A stretch of DNA of 64,000 bases from the NCBI GenBank assembly GCA_030685235.1, contig MU839090.1, forward strand, positions 372,001 through 436,000. Direction: 5' to 3'. Below, one piece after another: positions 45,916 to 56,539 of this stretch. The stretch comes from Copromyces sp. CBS 386.78 (lineage: Eukaryota > Ascomycota > Sordariomycetes > Sordariales > Sordariaceae). The notes under the pieces were generated by a model. It was given only the letters and a program-made list of their open reading frames with translations. It made no database searches and was not told the DNA's origin. The translations under genes were made by a program, and so were the position numbers. Each line of letters starts with the position of its first letter. Within the stretch, counting starts at the first letter, position 1.

Positions 45916-47157
45916 TTACTGCTCCTCAGGAGCCTTCTCCTCAGCGGCCTCAGCCTTCTCCTCGGCCTTCTCCTCGGCCTTGGGGGCCTCAGCAGCGGCC
46001 TCAGGCTCGCCGTTATCGGACGAGGTCCAGAGAGTGAGGTTATCCCTGAGGAGCTGCATGATAAGGGTGCTGTCGCGGTAAGACTCCTCGGAGAGGGAGT
46101 CGAGCTCGGCAATGGCATCATCGAAAGCCTGCTTGGCGAGGTGGCAGGCACGGTCAGGAGAGTTAAGGATCTCGTAGTAGAAAACGGAGAAGTTGAGGGC
46201 AAGACCCAGGCGGATAGGGTGGGTGGGAGTGAGCTCGGTCTGAGCAACATCGGTAGCGCTCTACATGAAAGTGAAAACATCAGGTTAGCAAGAGCGTATT
46301 GGTAGCAAACCGCGCGAATTTTCAAAAGCTCGTACCTTGTAAGCCTCGTGGGCCGCGGTTGCAGCGCCCTTGCGCTTCTCGCCGGAGGCAAACTCGGCAA
46401 GATAACGGTGGTAATCACCCTTCCTGTAAAGAGATACCGATCAGCGACTGCCAAAGCCAGGGGTTTGCGCCTGGAATACACACATCTTGTGGTAGAAGAC
46501 CTTAGACTCGCCAGTGGCGGCGTTGGGAATAAGGGACTCGTCGAGGACCTCGAGGACATCCTTGCAGACGGTCTCGAGCTCGGTCTCGATCTTTTGCCTG
46601 TACTCCTTGATAATGGCGACGTGCTTCTCGGACCCCTTGGACTCCTCCTTCTGCTCAATGGAGGAGATGATGCGCCAGCTGGCGCGGCGGGTGCCGACGA
46701 CGTTCTTGTAGGCAACGGAAAGGAGGTTGCGCTCGTCAACGGTGAGCTCACCACCGAGCTTGGCGACCTCCTTCATGAAGGTAACCATCTCATCGTAGCG
46801 CTCAGCCTGCTCGCAGAGGCGGGCGAGGAAAGTCTTGCTGTTGATTTCACCGTCTCGTCAGTACGCAGGTTGCCAGTAGGGTCAGATACACCGATGCCGA
46901 AGGCCGCGCGAACAGCGGGCAGCAGGCAACAGGCAGCGGAATCACACACACCTCTCGCGCTACACGAAGAAGAGGGCAAACGTTAGCATATTTGTTGCAA
47001 CCTGGCGGACGGACGGATGGGGGCGACGAGCGTGGCGATCCTGCTGGCCATGACTAGCGTCGAGGAGAAGGCGGTGTCGAGGAATGGGGGAATGGACCGT
47101 CTGCGCCCGAAGGCCGGCGTTGACGGCGGGCTGGAGCTGACTTACTTCGTTGGCCAT
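45916..47157 (-). CDS. 14-3-3 protein
   Basis: Reconstructed as complement(45916..46260, 46336..46423, 46484..46837, 46952..46959, 47146..47157), 268 aa. The first exon codes MANE; an 8-nt microexon adds RE and two bases of Ser; the third starts [17 protein letters not shown]. Both PROSITE-type signatures are present: [13 protein letters not shown] and [18 protein letters not shown]. Phosphopeptide-binding residues are kept (K in the KVFYHKMKGDYHRY block, R in [20 protein letters not shown]). The C-terminal tail is Ala/Glu/Lys-rich and variable. 14-3-3 dimers bind phospho-Ser/Thr partners in signalling and growth control. Introns use GTAAGT, GTGTGT and GTACGA donors. Confidence 0.94.
46952..46959 (-). 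other. 8-nt microexon of 14-3-3
   Basis: CGCGAGAG (coding strand) lies between a TAG acceptor and a GTGTGT donor and keeps the frame from MANE to KTFLARL, restoring the conserved (E)RE(S/D)K N terminus. Without it the frame is broken. Confidence 0.8.
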
Positions 47158-47929
47158 TTTGGTTATGGGGTTGGGTATAAGGTGCGGAAAAAGATCGCTA
47201 CAGTTGGAGATTGGAGATGGAGGAGGAGGAAGCGGAAAGAGAGGGAGAAAAAATAGGTCGACCGGAAGACTACGGTGGTTTTGCTTTGCTGGCTTGTGAC
47301 GTGATAAGATTGGGAAGCGGGCAGGTTCGAAGGAGTGTCGCTGGGTTGAAGGCAAAGGGACTGTGACTTTAGGGAGAGGGCCTGAGATTCCCCCGATCCC
47401 CGCTCAGTCTAGTGCGAGCCAGCCGTGCTGGGGGGGCCTGCTTTTTTTTTCGGGGCTAAGGATTAAACGATGATTGGCTGCTAGCGAGAGACCTAGGCGC
47501 CCAAACGGCTCCGGCGGTGACCAGGCCAAACAGGCAAGGGGTCGGGAGTCTCTCGCTAACAGGTGGATGAGCAATTGGGACGAGAATCAGAGTGGCCTCC
47601 ACGCGATTGCTTAACATTTGCTTGTGCCCACCCTGGCATCTTGGGATCACTCACTCCCACTCCCAACATCCACAGGTCCGCCTTATTCTCTCGTCTTCCC
47701 CGAGACCAGCCATGCTTTTCGGAGGGGAGAGTTGGAGTTGGGCCTAAACTAAAACGCTCCCGTGGCTCCCAAATTTGGCAGCAAAACCAGGGAACAGGGC
47801 GGCATCGTCTCATCAGGCTCGTAAGGTGATCCCTCAACTGCCCCGCCACTTTCTCTCAGTCCCGTCCGCACGGCATGGCATCCATAATCCTGATCTATGG
47901 CGCGGCGTGCTTCGACTAAATAATAATAA

Positions 47930-48380
47930 CCTATTCCCCTTTCTACCTACCCTTTCTCATGTATATAAGTAAGCTTGCGAGCTGTTTGCAGTTACAACCT
48001 CTTTGCTATAGCTATTAAACTACGTACGCCGCCAAGATATCATGTTCCCTGGAACGTCACCCCTATTACGAGGTGAAGTTTTCAGAAGCCTTATTTTTTT
48101 TCTCGGCTATTAGTATGTTATCTATTTGACGCCAAGCGGCAGCTTAAAAAATTATATTTCCAATCTCACCTATATATTGCCGAGATTATTACAAAGTCTA
48201 TTTGCCGTCTACTGCAGCGGATTCCTATTACCTTGGTAGTCTTAATCTATCTTAATCCTCTATGTTGGCTAGACTGAAGAATTGCGGTCGACAAACTCGG
48301 CGTTCCTATATATAATATTCGTATCTTCCTATATATTTCTTATACGTACATCTGAATAGCGGCCCAGCAGGATTATATTG
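47930..48380. other. AT-rich tract, possible decayed repeat
   Basis: Base composition changes sharply to about 60-65% AT by eye, with TATATA-type words (48299-48340) and no open frame over about 60 codons. The flanks are near 50%. This is what repeat-induced point mutation leaves in sordariomycetes, but no transposase or terminal repeat is readable, so the origin is inference. Confidence 0.4.
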
Positions 48381-49446
48381 GGATATAGATGGCGTACTTT
48401 GTTTGTAGTCTTGATTTAGAGCCCTGCCATCGGCAGCCCTTCCCTCATCTTCTTGGAACTAGCACCAGGGAGTTTATCACCGCATGGCACACGTTGTCTC
48501 GTGCTTATGCTAAAACAGTCGGCAATTTGCCAATTTTACCTCAACTAATAAGTACCCCCTATCAAGTACCTCTTGGTCTGTGCGCTTGTTCTTATGCGCT
48601 TGTGCCATCGGCGCCAATCGGTCCTCTCTCCCCGACCATGTACTCATTCTCCTCCTTCCTAGGCTTCCATGTTACCTGTTTTCTTCCTATCACCTGGCAG
48701 GGAATTGAGTGATGGTTTGTGTTTACACATAGTGGCCAAGATATACGTCACCAAGTGGACTTGCTACAGCGTTGGGTTAACTCTGGTTTTGAGGCTATCT
48801 ACAACTCCCATTTTGTTCCATCATGTCCCATTGTTCGGAAGCGAGCGATTAAAGTGGGGTCTTCGCGGCACCTAGCCAGTCTCGCCAGTGTCGTTTGGGC
48901 GTTTCCAACTTTGTTAGCACAGCGATCATTTGCTGGGCAGAGACTGGGTGCAAAAGGAGGGGACATGGAAACGGCTAGAAGACTGCGAGCCTTCTCCGGC
49001 GAGTTGACCACCAAACGCTATCCTCCCGCTCCCGTTGCGCCCCCGTTAAGGTATTTCTTGAGGTTGGTAGTCAGGTAGGGTACCTACCCTTCACTACCGG
49101 ACGTCTCAATCACAAGGCTTGTTTCCTGCCCGCCCCCTCCATTTGCTGCCTTTTCCCCCACGGCCATCGAGATATGTGAGGCGGTCCTGGTGGTGTACCT
49201 ACTTCCCAAGCTTTGGCATGGACAGAGTTCGAGAGCATGCAGTGTACATGTTGCAACCTTCTTCACATCCAACATCCTTCGATGTTGTGTTTGGTGAGGC
49301 TGGCGGTAACTCAATCGTTATCTTTGCGTGTTAGAGACCACAAGCCTATCAGTCCGGATTTACACATTTGCGGTCGAGCAATTGTTGGCCCGGTTCGGAT
49401 CCCCCTCGCTCATCGCCCTGGCCTTGTCCCTCACAAGATCATCAGG

Positions 49447-49476
49447 GACCCCTAAAATGACCCCTAATGACCCCTA
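49447..49476. repeat. GACCCCTAAT tandem repeat, 3 units
   Basis: Three units of GACCCCTAA(AA)T of 12, 10 and 8 nt. It resembles a degenerate telomere-like CCCTAA word, but three copies are too few to claim an interstitial telomere. Confidence 0.6.
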
Positions 49477-49715
49477 CACATAGGTACAAGAACATTGAGA
49501 ACTGTACACACACCCCATCCCCCTAGTGCTGCTGATTGACCGGATTTTTACCCCTCCACGGCTTGACTATTGCCAACTGCCACCGCCAATCCATGATATT
49601 TACCCCCTGTTTTATGACATCTGTCACGCGACTCCCGCAATGAGATTGCGAGCGACAGCCAACGCTTCAGGGCAGCTGAGTAGGTAGCGAGTAGTTAGCT
49701 TGTGCCAATGCGAAC

Positions 49716-49776
49716 GATGGTGATGGTGATGGTGACACAGGGCACAGGGCACAGGGCACAGGGCACAGGGCACAGG
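49716..49776. repeat. Composite microsatellite/minisatellite
   Basis: GATGGT three times (49716-49733), then CACAGGG five times plus six more bases (49736-49776), nearly adjoining. Perfect copies suggest recent slippage. Confidence 0.85.
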
Positions 49777-52446
49777 ACTAGATGGGTTGATGTCACGATA
49801 CGCTTCCACCTTATTGGAAAACTAAGGTACTTCTGTCTATTGTAAGAGTTTGAGATAACTCGTGACGAAAAAGAACCTCGGGTGCCCCCTCTCTCGTTCT
49901 TTGAGAACTTCGGCGTCGTTTTGTTGCTTCTGATATGGTACAAGAGCATGAGCTAGTTTGCGTGTCTCATATTCAGCTATGTTGCCCTTTTGTCATCATT
50001 GTCCAGGAAGGCGGAGGAACTAGAACTACTCAGATGAAGGCCATTAAAACCAAAACCACGCAGTTGCCATCCTCTGATATATTTGGTAGGTCTTTTTTGG
50101 ACATAACCAAGCCATTCACTTCTCGGCACAACCCGCTCATATGTGGCATTTGTTCCGTGTCATTGTGTAAGAGCTGTGGGTATTAAATCGTTCTTAACCC
50201 CGGACAGTAGCTGAAGAGAAAGCAGCGAGAGGGCCTCTGATATCGAAATCTATCAACAGTATAGCCAATGCAAAAAAAGCGGATGGGCAGAGTGCAAGGT
50301 CTGAACGAGCATCAATCCACACAAAGAGATGCCCAGGAGTGCTAGTTGGTTGCCTTCTATACACCTGTCATGAAATGCTGGACTAAATGCCGATATCCTC
50401 CCCACGGCACTTACAAGGTGAGTGAAAATGAAATAGCTACCATATCCCCCGTTTCCTCTGCCTACTAACAACATCTTCATCGTTCTGGCCAGTGTTGTAT
50501 AGTCCCTTACCACATCTAGAAGAAAACACAGCATCTACGAGGCGATTGTCTATGGCCATGTCTATCGAAATGCTTGAGCATACCTCTAGTGTTGCAACAT
50601 AGGAATCGCCTTGATCAACCTGTATATCTCTCAGCTATAAACTATGAATTCTTACCAGTCAATTATATGGAGACACTGGAGCGCAGCTCACTCGCCGTCT
50701 CGTGTTATTTTTTGGGAGGTTTTTTTTCTTTCTTTTTCTACGTCCCTCTACAAATAGATGTTCAGTACTACGCTGAGGTGAATGGAGGCAGGAAGTTGTT
50801 ATGTTCTAACCACAGATAATCTTCCGTCATCGGATTTCCGAAAACGAAACGTATAATCACACAGGGAGGCTCCTATAATTACTAGAGCATCCATCCGGAT
50901 CATTATCTTCGTAAACCCCCTCCGTGTACTATGGCTAGACACGAAGCACTGAATGAACATTGCTATAACTACCTTAGCTACGGACGCCGAAACTTCTTCC
51001 ACTTGTTATAATAAAGAATTGATGTGGTGAGGAAAGAGCAACCAGTACCAAAAAGAGAAGGTATAACCAGATTCGACTAGGTAGGTACCTGTAAGGAACC
51101 AAAAAGAAAGAGCAGTTGCGTGTGGGTTAGCACCCAAGTGGAAGGAAGTTGTGACCACTCCCAGTTGTCAACAACAAACTCGCTTTGGCTTTTACTATTT
51201 TGATCATCTAGGTAGCGAGGACGAGATTGTGAGTCTCTGGTAATGAAGCAAGGCCTGTTGTTTCCTAAGCATGACTGGACTTTTAAGACAATACATTGTT
51301 TGCAATCTCATTTCCAGATGTTAATGTGTACACTTGAATCACAACCCTTCAATCTCAGCTCAGTCATCTGCTATCCTCTTCTCTTGCCTCACTTCATTAT
51401 TTCTCTTGTTTGAACGTTCAGCACAGATATGTTGATAGGGTGAGTGACAGGAAGTATTGCCTCGCGTCCAATTGCTGTGAATAACCAAGGACACATATAC
51501 ACGCGAGAACCCACGTAGGAGGAAGAGAGTTTCTGACAATGTTGGCCTATCCTATTCTTCCATAAACTTGCAGCGATATGGTTCTTTCTATTTCTTTCAT
51601 CGTTATCATTGCTGCTCAGTCTTCGCATAGGCTAAGTTTATAGGTTGTTGGTTCCCGTCTCAAATGGCATTAATTGTTCAGAGTGAAGTCAACTTGGACA
51701 TTGTGAATTACTAGAAGTTCCAACATCATGAACACTCATCTCCTTGCTGTCCGGACAGCATCCAGTCAGATTGGAACCCTTCCTTCCATACAAGCAATCA
51801 AATATCTAGAGGCGCGAAAGCATTACCCAGACGGTATCAGCGAATAATTAAAGGTGTAAATATAAAAACATCTATATTCGTGGTGTCAATACAATGTTTG
51901 TGTAGTGCAGTAGGTATGGTACAGTGCATTATTGTTTTGTCCCTGACAACCTAATACCATACAATAGTCCTTTCCCATATATGCCATGTGCATGCATTGA
52001 ATGAACCTGGGTATCAAAACCAGCCACCCAACTTCCTTCCTAAACCAACACTCGGAGAAGAGACAGGCTCCTCAGCATGCCTGCCAACCCGGATATCCAC
52101 CCATCCATTCGTCTAACTCCTTCTCCAAAATGCCAACCTCCAGATGCTTCCTCCTCCCTTCGAAGTGAATCCACCCAAACCTGGTTTAGGCAAGAGCTTC
52201 CTGGCTTGGTGATCAACGAACTCCACACACTCCAGAAAAGAGCAAACCCCATTTTGCGCCTATTAACCCCATGTATGCTGTGTTGTGCTGTCTATCTTCC
52301 TCCTTTTAGTCCCATCACGTCTCGTCCGGTATGGTATGAATTTGCAAGACGCTATGATGCATTAGGCCTTCTGCTCGAGACTCTTTATTCGAATAACCGT
52401 CGCTGCCGTCGTGCTCTCCAACTGAAGTCTTCTCGCGTCGGCCTCG

Positions 52447-53643
52447 TCATGACTTAGTGCGCTCCAAAAGCTTCGCTGCCCGCTGCAGACGAGCATAGCT
52501 GACTTTCAGTCCGATCTTGCCGCGGGGGTCATCGGAATCGCTCGAGTCATCATCTGATTCCGATTGCAGTTGGTTATGCCCGGCGCGGGTGCCGTTCAAC
52601 ACGGCCGGCTGCCTCGGAGTCGTTGGCCACGAATTCGTCTGCATCTTCGGTTGGTTATGTGGGTGAGGGGCCTCCTTCGACATCATGGCACTGAAACCGG
52701 ACAGACGAGACGGCTTAGACGGAGGTGCCGCGGGCCTCTGCTGTCTGTTACCGTAAGCGCCGCTCACGGGTGTCGATCTGGCGTTGGAGTTTCTATCCGA
52801 ATGCTTCTGCGACTTCAACGATGCTTGGCGATGGCTATCGCTTCGACTGGGAATGACTCGGCGAAGTAGGCCGCTGAGTCTCCGTGTAAACTCTGCTCGT
52901 GTGCTCCGTCCGACCTTCTCTTCTGGCTCATCAACGTTAAGCGGGCCGAAATCTCCTGTGGGCGGGGTCGGCGAAGCTGGGCGGTGACAGTTGCGACACA
53001 TGTTCGCTGTGGTGTCAAGGCCGCCAGAGAAGGATCTGGTAACAGGCAGAATGGCTCGCACGCCGCTCGAAAGATCACCTCCTTTACCCTTCCATCCGCG
53101 GCCCCTGACCAGCAAGTGTTCTGAGCAACAGCAGTAAGTCGTGTTCCCAAGGTTAACGACAGACTCGCTCCATCCCCGGATCCAGTCGGCCTTTTTGACA
53201 TTGCGCCCGGGTATAATTTGTTGACGACTCGCCAGCCAGTTCTGGGCCGTTACGGGTGGCGGAGATTCCAAGGGTGTCGCCGTTGACACAGATTCCAGTG
53301 TCCCTTCTTCCTTCCTTGCAGCTTCCTGGTCCGGACTTGGGGCACCAATTGAGACAGCTGAAAGTCCCGGATACTTGGCCGGACTGTCACTTCCTAGCTT
53401 GGCCATCGGTACTGTTGCTGCTGATCTTGTTCTGCTGGTTTCGCCTAGTAGCTGGGGTTGTGGCGATTGGTGTTCGCCTTCGGCCAATGTGTCGTCTGGA
53501 CTTGCGGCCGCTTGTCCGTCGTAGGCAAAGGTGTATGGCGAATGTGGCCTTTGGAGTATGAAATCTGAAAGGGCGAGGGGAGCAGCGGGGCTAGGCATGG
53601 AAAGCCTTCCTGGCGAGGACACGGCTCGGTGGGAGTGATTCAT
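52447..53643 (-). CDS. Hypothetical Ser/Pro-rich protein
   Basis: Single open frame of 398 codons, MNHSHRAVSSPGRLSMPSPAAP to LQRAAKLLERTKS. I do not recognise a family. The N-terminal third is Ser/Pro-rich; a central block (about 135-240) has QNWLASRQQIIPGRNVKKADWIRG, a Cys cluster (YCCCSEHLL, CRNC), and a basic region (FTRRLSGLLRRVIPSR); the end has SESDDDSSDSDDPRGKIG and a helical LKVSYARLQRAAKLLE. No signal peptide or membrane segment. An in-frame GTAAAG...CACAG pair could remove an 81-nt intron (27 codons) between the two Cys groups. The length and absence of stops favour a real gene, probably a fungal lineage protein. Confidence 0.6.
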   Translation of the reverse strand: MNHSHRAVSSPGRLSMPSPAAPLALSDFILQRPHSPYTFAYDGQAAASPDDTLAEGEHQSPQPQLLGETSRTRSAATVPMAKLGSDSPAKYPGLSAVSIGAPSPDQEAARKEEGTLESVSTATPLESPPPVTAQNWLASRQQIIPGRNVKKADWIRGWSESVVNLGNTTYCCCSEHLLVRGRGWKGKGGDLSSGVRAILPVTRSFSGGLDTTANMCRNCHRPASPTPPTGDFGPLNVDEPEEKVGRSTRAEFTRRLSGLLRRVIPSRSDSHRQASLKSQKHSDRNSNARSTPVSGAYGNRQQRPAAPPSKPSRLSGFSAMMSKEAPHPHNQPKMQTNSWPTTPRQPAVLNGTRAGHNQLQSESDDDSSDSDDPRGKIGLKVSYARLQRAAKLLERTKS

Positions 53644-56539
53644 GGTCGCTTTTCGTCGTTCGTCGATCTGCGATAGTCGGTCACCGATAGGGGGAAGGGC
53701 GGTTCAAGACCAGGGATGTGTGATCTGCCAACCAAAAGCAGGGTGGGTTAGGGTTGGTCCGATATAGATTTCCCAAATGAACTTCGACGTAGTTGTGGCG
53801 CGACTGTATGGTACTACGATCGTATGATAGCTGGAGATCGCGGGGAGGGCTCGTTCGACAGGTTCGATGAATAAGTACGTGACAAGTTCGGTATAGGCGG
53901 GATTCAGAGATCGAGTTGGCGCAAGGAAGAGTAGATGTACAGGTTGATGTCACTGTCGGCAGGGAAAGACGTCCAGGTCGATATGATGATGATGGAAGAT
54001 TATGCTGTTGATGAGAGCAAACAAACCCAACCAATCTCTTTGCCCCTCGCTGTCGTTGATCTGCACTAGTGTCGTGATATGCAATGTGTAAACATGTGCA
54101 GCCGAGTCCCTGCGTTTGCGATGTCGTCGATGTCGAACGATGATGGTGAGGAAGTTGCGACTGCTTGTGACGCAAGAAGCAGCCTGAATCGCCAATACAA
54201 AGCTCACGGAATTGTAGTGTCAATCCGACACCGGCTCAAGTGAACATTCGTTGTTGAAGTGCTGCGTGGATGGTCAAACAGGCCAAAACAAATAGAGAGT
54301 GAAGAAGCAGTTGTTTTCCTCCTTCGGCTTGACCCAGATGCTCGGATTCCAGATTGGCCGAACGAGAGACAGAGAGGCAGACGGCGTTTACTTCCTGGTA
54401 GCTACCATCTTGCGCGCAATTATAGTATTCGTGGTCTTCAAGGTTTGTTTGAACGTGGGCGTATCCCCGACTCTTGAGACTTCGGAGTCGGCAAAAGGAA
54501 GGAATGAAGAACGGGGTTCTAGACTCTAGGTGCGTTGAAGACTTGAACAAGAGCGAAAGCGGACAGGGCGAACTAGGCGATCAGCTGAAAGTCGCCATCA
54601 TCATGGTAAATCGCTAGAGAGGGAGTCGCCAGTCAGTCTTCAAGTTGGGATTGGTTTTGCGGAGCTAGGTAGAGGAGCCCACAGGAGCCCGCTTTCCCGT
54701 CCTTGGTCGTCCTTGGTCAACCGTGGCCCGTGTCGGCGGTGTGGAATCCCTCCCCCCCTTTGATGAGAGATGGGGTCTGTTGGGTCACGATCTGATGGGA
54801 TGGGGAGCAGCTGAGAGGGTGCCTGGCTATGGAGGGGGAAAACTGATATGACTTGGGACTGGGAAGATGCAAAGATGGGGTTGAGATCGCACACGGCCTC
54901 GCAACGCTGGCTGGCGCTGCGTTATGCTGCGGTGCACTGCATTGCACCTACAGAAATCGGAATGATGGGTGTTGAAGTCTTGATGTTCCCGTCGTTCGAC
55001 AAAAGTGGGATGCGGGTGTGAGTGGGAGGCGGAACCGCGTCTCGGTGCGACCCGGTAGGAATTGCAGAAGACCGAGCCTCTTCGTTGAAGTTTGTCAAGT
55101 GCCAGTGAAAAGGCGGGAGACCGTATATACAGAGTTGAAAAGGAACTAGTAGAGGTACGTTGACCGAAAGGCACAAAAGAGAAGATCGGACGGAGAAAGG
55201 AACCGCAATTTGTGACTTGTACCTGATAACCTGACTCGGATGAACCCTCCCACGACCCCCTGTCTCTGGACCTGAAAATGCCCGGGGTTTGGATAAAGAG
55301 TGTAATCTACAGTCTAAAGAGGTTGGATCGTTAAGGTAGTTCTTAGTCTCGGTTTGGCATTTCTTGACAGGCTCTGCCACTCCGGCTCTTGGACGCTTTT
55401 TTCAGGTTCGTTTCGGGCTTAGGCGGATGCCAAGGTTGGACGATGGACTGTCGCTTCATTCGTATCCCTTTTTTTTTTTTTTTGTCACGACAGCGGCCGT
55501 CTTTTCCTTTTCTTCCCACTTGAGGGCTTGGGATTATTCGGGAAAGGGGGAAAGGCACCAAGAGGGTCATCCCTCCATGTCCTCGTGTGAGACACGGTGT
55601 GTCTGTGGTGGTCGTGCTTGTCGACAGAACCAAGACACTAACAAAAAAGCAGTTGCTCCGGTGGTCACTCGCTCTGGTCGGTTACTCGTCGACTCCGCCC
55701 GTCGAATTGCAAAAGCCCTGGAAGAGCGATGCAAGACACAGGAACACGGCATGTGCTATGACGTACATGTGTACCCTTGGCTAACGTTCACTCGTGCCTC
55801 CCTGCAGTGTTGGCACAGATACAGTGTCCACCCGGACATCACCACACTGTCGATCTGGCGACTTTGCCTGGATCTCACAGTGTTTTCGTCGTGATCATCG
55901 CGGCAGATTGTTGCCGATACTTACTGTGTGGCTCTGGCTTGGCACCCCCTTAAGCAGAGCAAATCTTCGACCCCGGTCAATCATCAGCCATCACGTCCAC
56001 TAACACGGAGTCACCCGCATACCTAGGTATCCCCTGTCGCATTTAACGCTGCAGTGTGCACTACATTCTCACTCCATCGGCTCCAATCGATCTCCAGATG
56101 CCTCATGTCCTCGCCAGCTCACCTAAGAATAACAACAACAACTGATATCAGCATCATCGTATGTACGTGCATCAGGACGCCGGCGGGAGTGAAGACATGC
56201 CCATTAGACTCTGTGACTCTTAAGACGGGCGTCAGATGGCCTGCTCTGATTGATCCGTCCCGCTGCACAGGTTCTCTTATTACCGTGCTGTCATGTACCG
56301 TTCTCTAGGCGCATTCAGGAGGTTGTCATCACACCCTTTGAGCATCCGTTTCATCGTCCGAGTTTTTCCCGCCTCATCCGAAGAGCCAAGCCTAGTATTA
56401 ACGAGTTTGATGTATATAACGTATGCGAGCCTCATGCATCATTGTCTATAGCCAAAATCCGACCAAAACCACTATCATCGTCGTGAACCAAAAACATACC
56501 GCCTCGGTCTAATGCCGATAAACATGTGCGATCCTTCCT
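53644..56539. other. intergenic, two 3'/5' flanks
   Basis: 2.9 kb between the hypothetical gene's start and the synaptojanin 3' end. Contains a T15 run (55469-55483). ORFs up to 180 codons occur on the - strand, low in complexity and overlapping each other; I do not call them. Confidence 0.5.
55469..55483. repeat. T15 homopolymer
   Basis: Fifteen T residues following TCCC; a simple run without other context. Confidence 0.85.

Larger units (their letters stand above)
47158..52446. other. 5.3 kb gene-poor region
   Basis: No gene could be supported on either strand. It holds an AT-rich tract (47930-48380), an 11-bp inverted repeat in the 14-3-3 upstream region (47482-47492 with 47548-47558), two tandem-repeat patches (49447-49476 and 49716-49776) and many stops in all frames. 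Short frames such as 48389-48712 have no domain. It may be the remains of a silenced transposon or simply long intergenic DNA. Confidence 0.5.

Noticed and set aside
48389..49078. Overlapping frames that might be transposase remnants
   Set aside because: I looked for DDE or tyrosine recombinase motifs and saw none; stops are frequent.
49447..49476. Interstitial telomere
   Set aside because: Only three irregular copies, with GACCCCTAAT rather than a clean TTAGGG/CCCTAA array.
52077..52457. 126-codon frame on the + strand
   Set aside because: Overlaps the 3' flank of the - strand hypothetical gene and has no domain.
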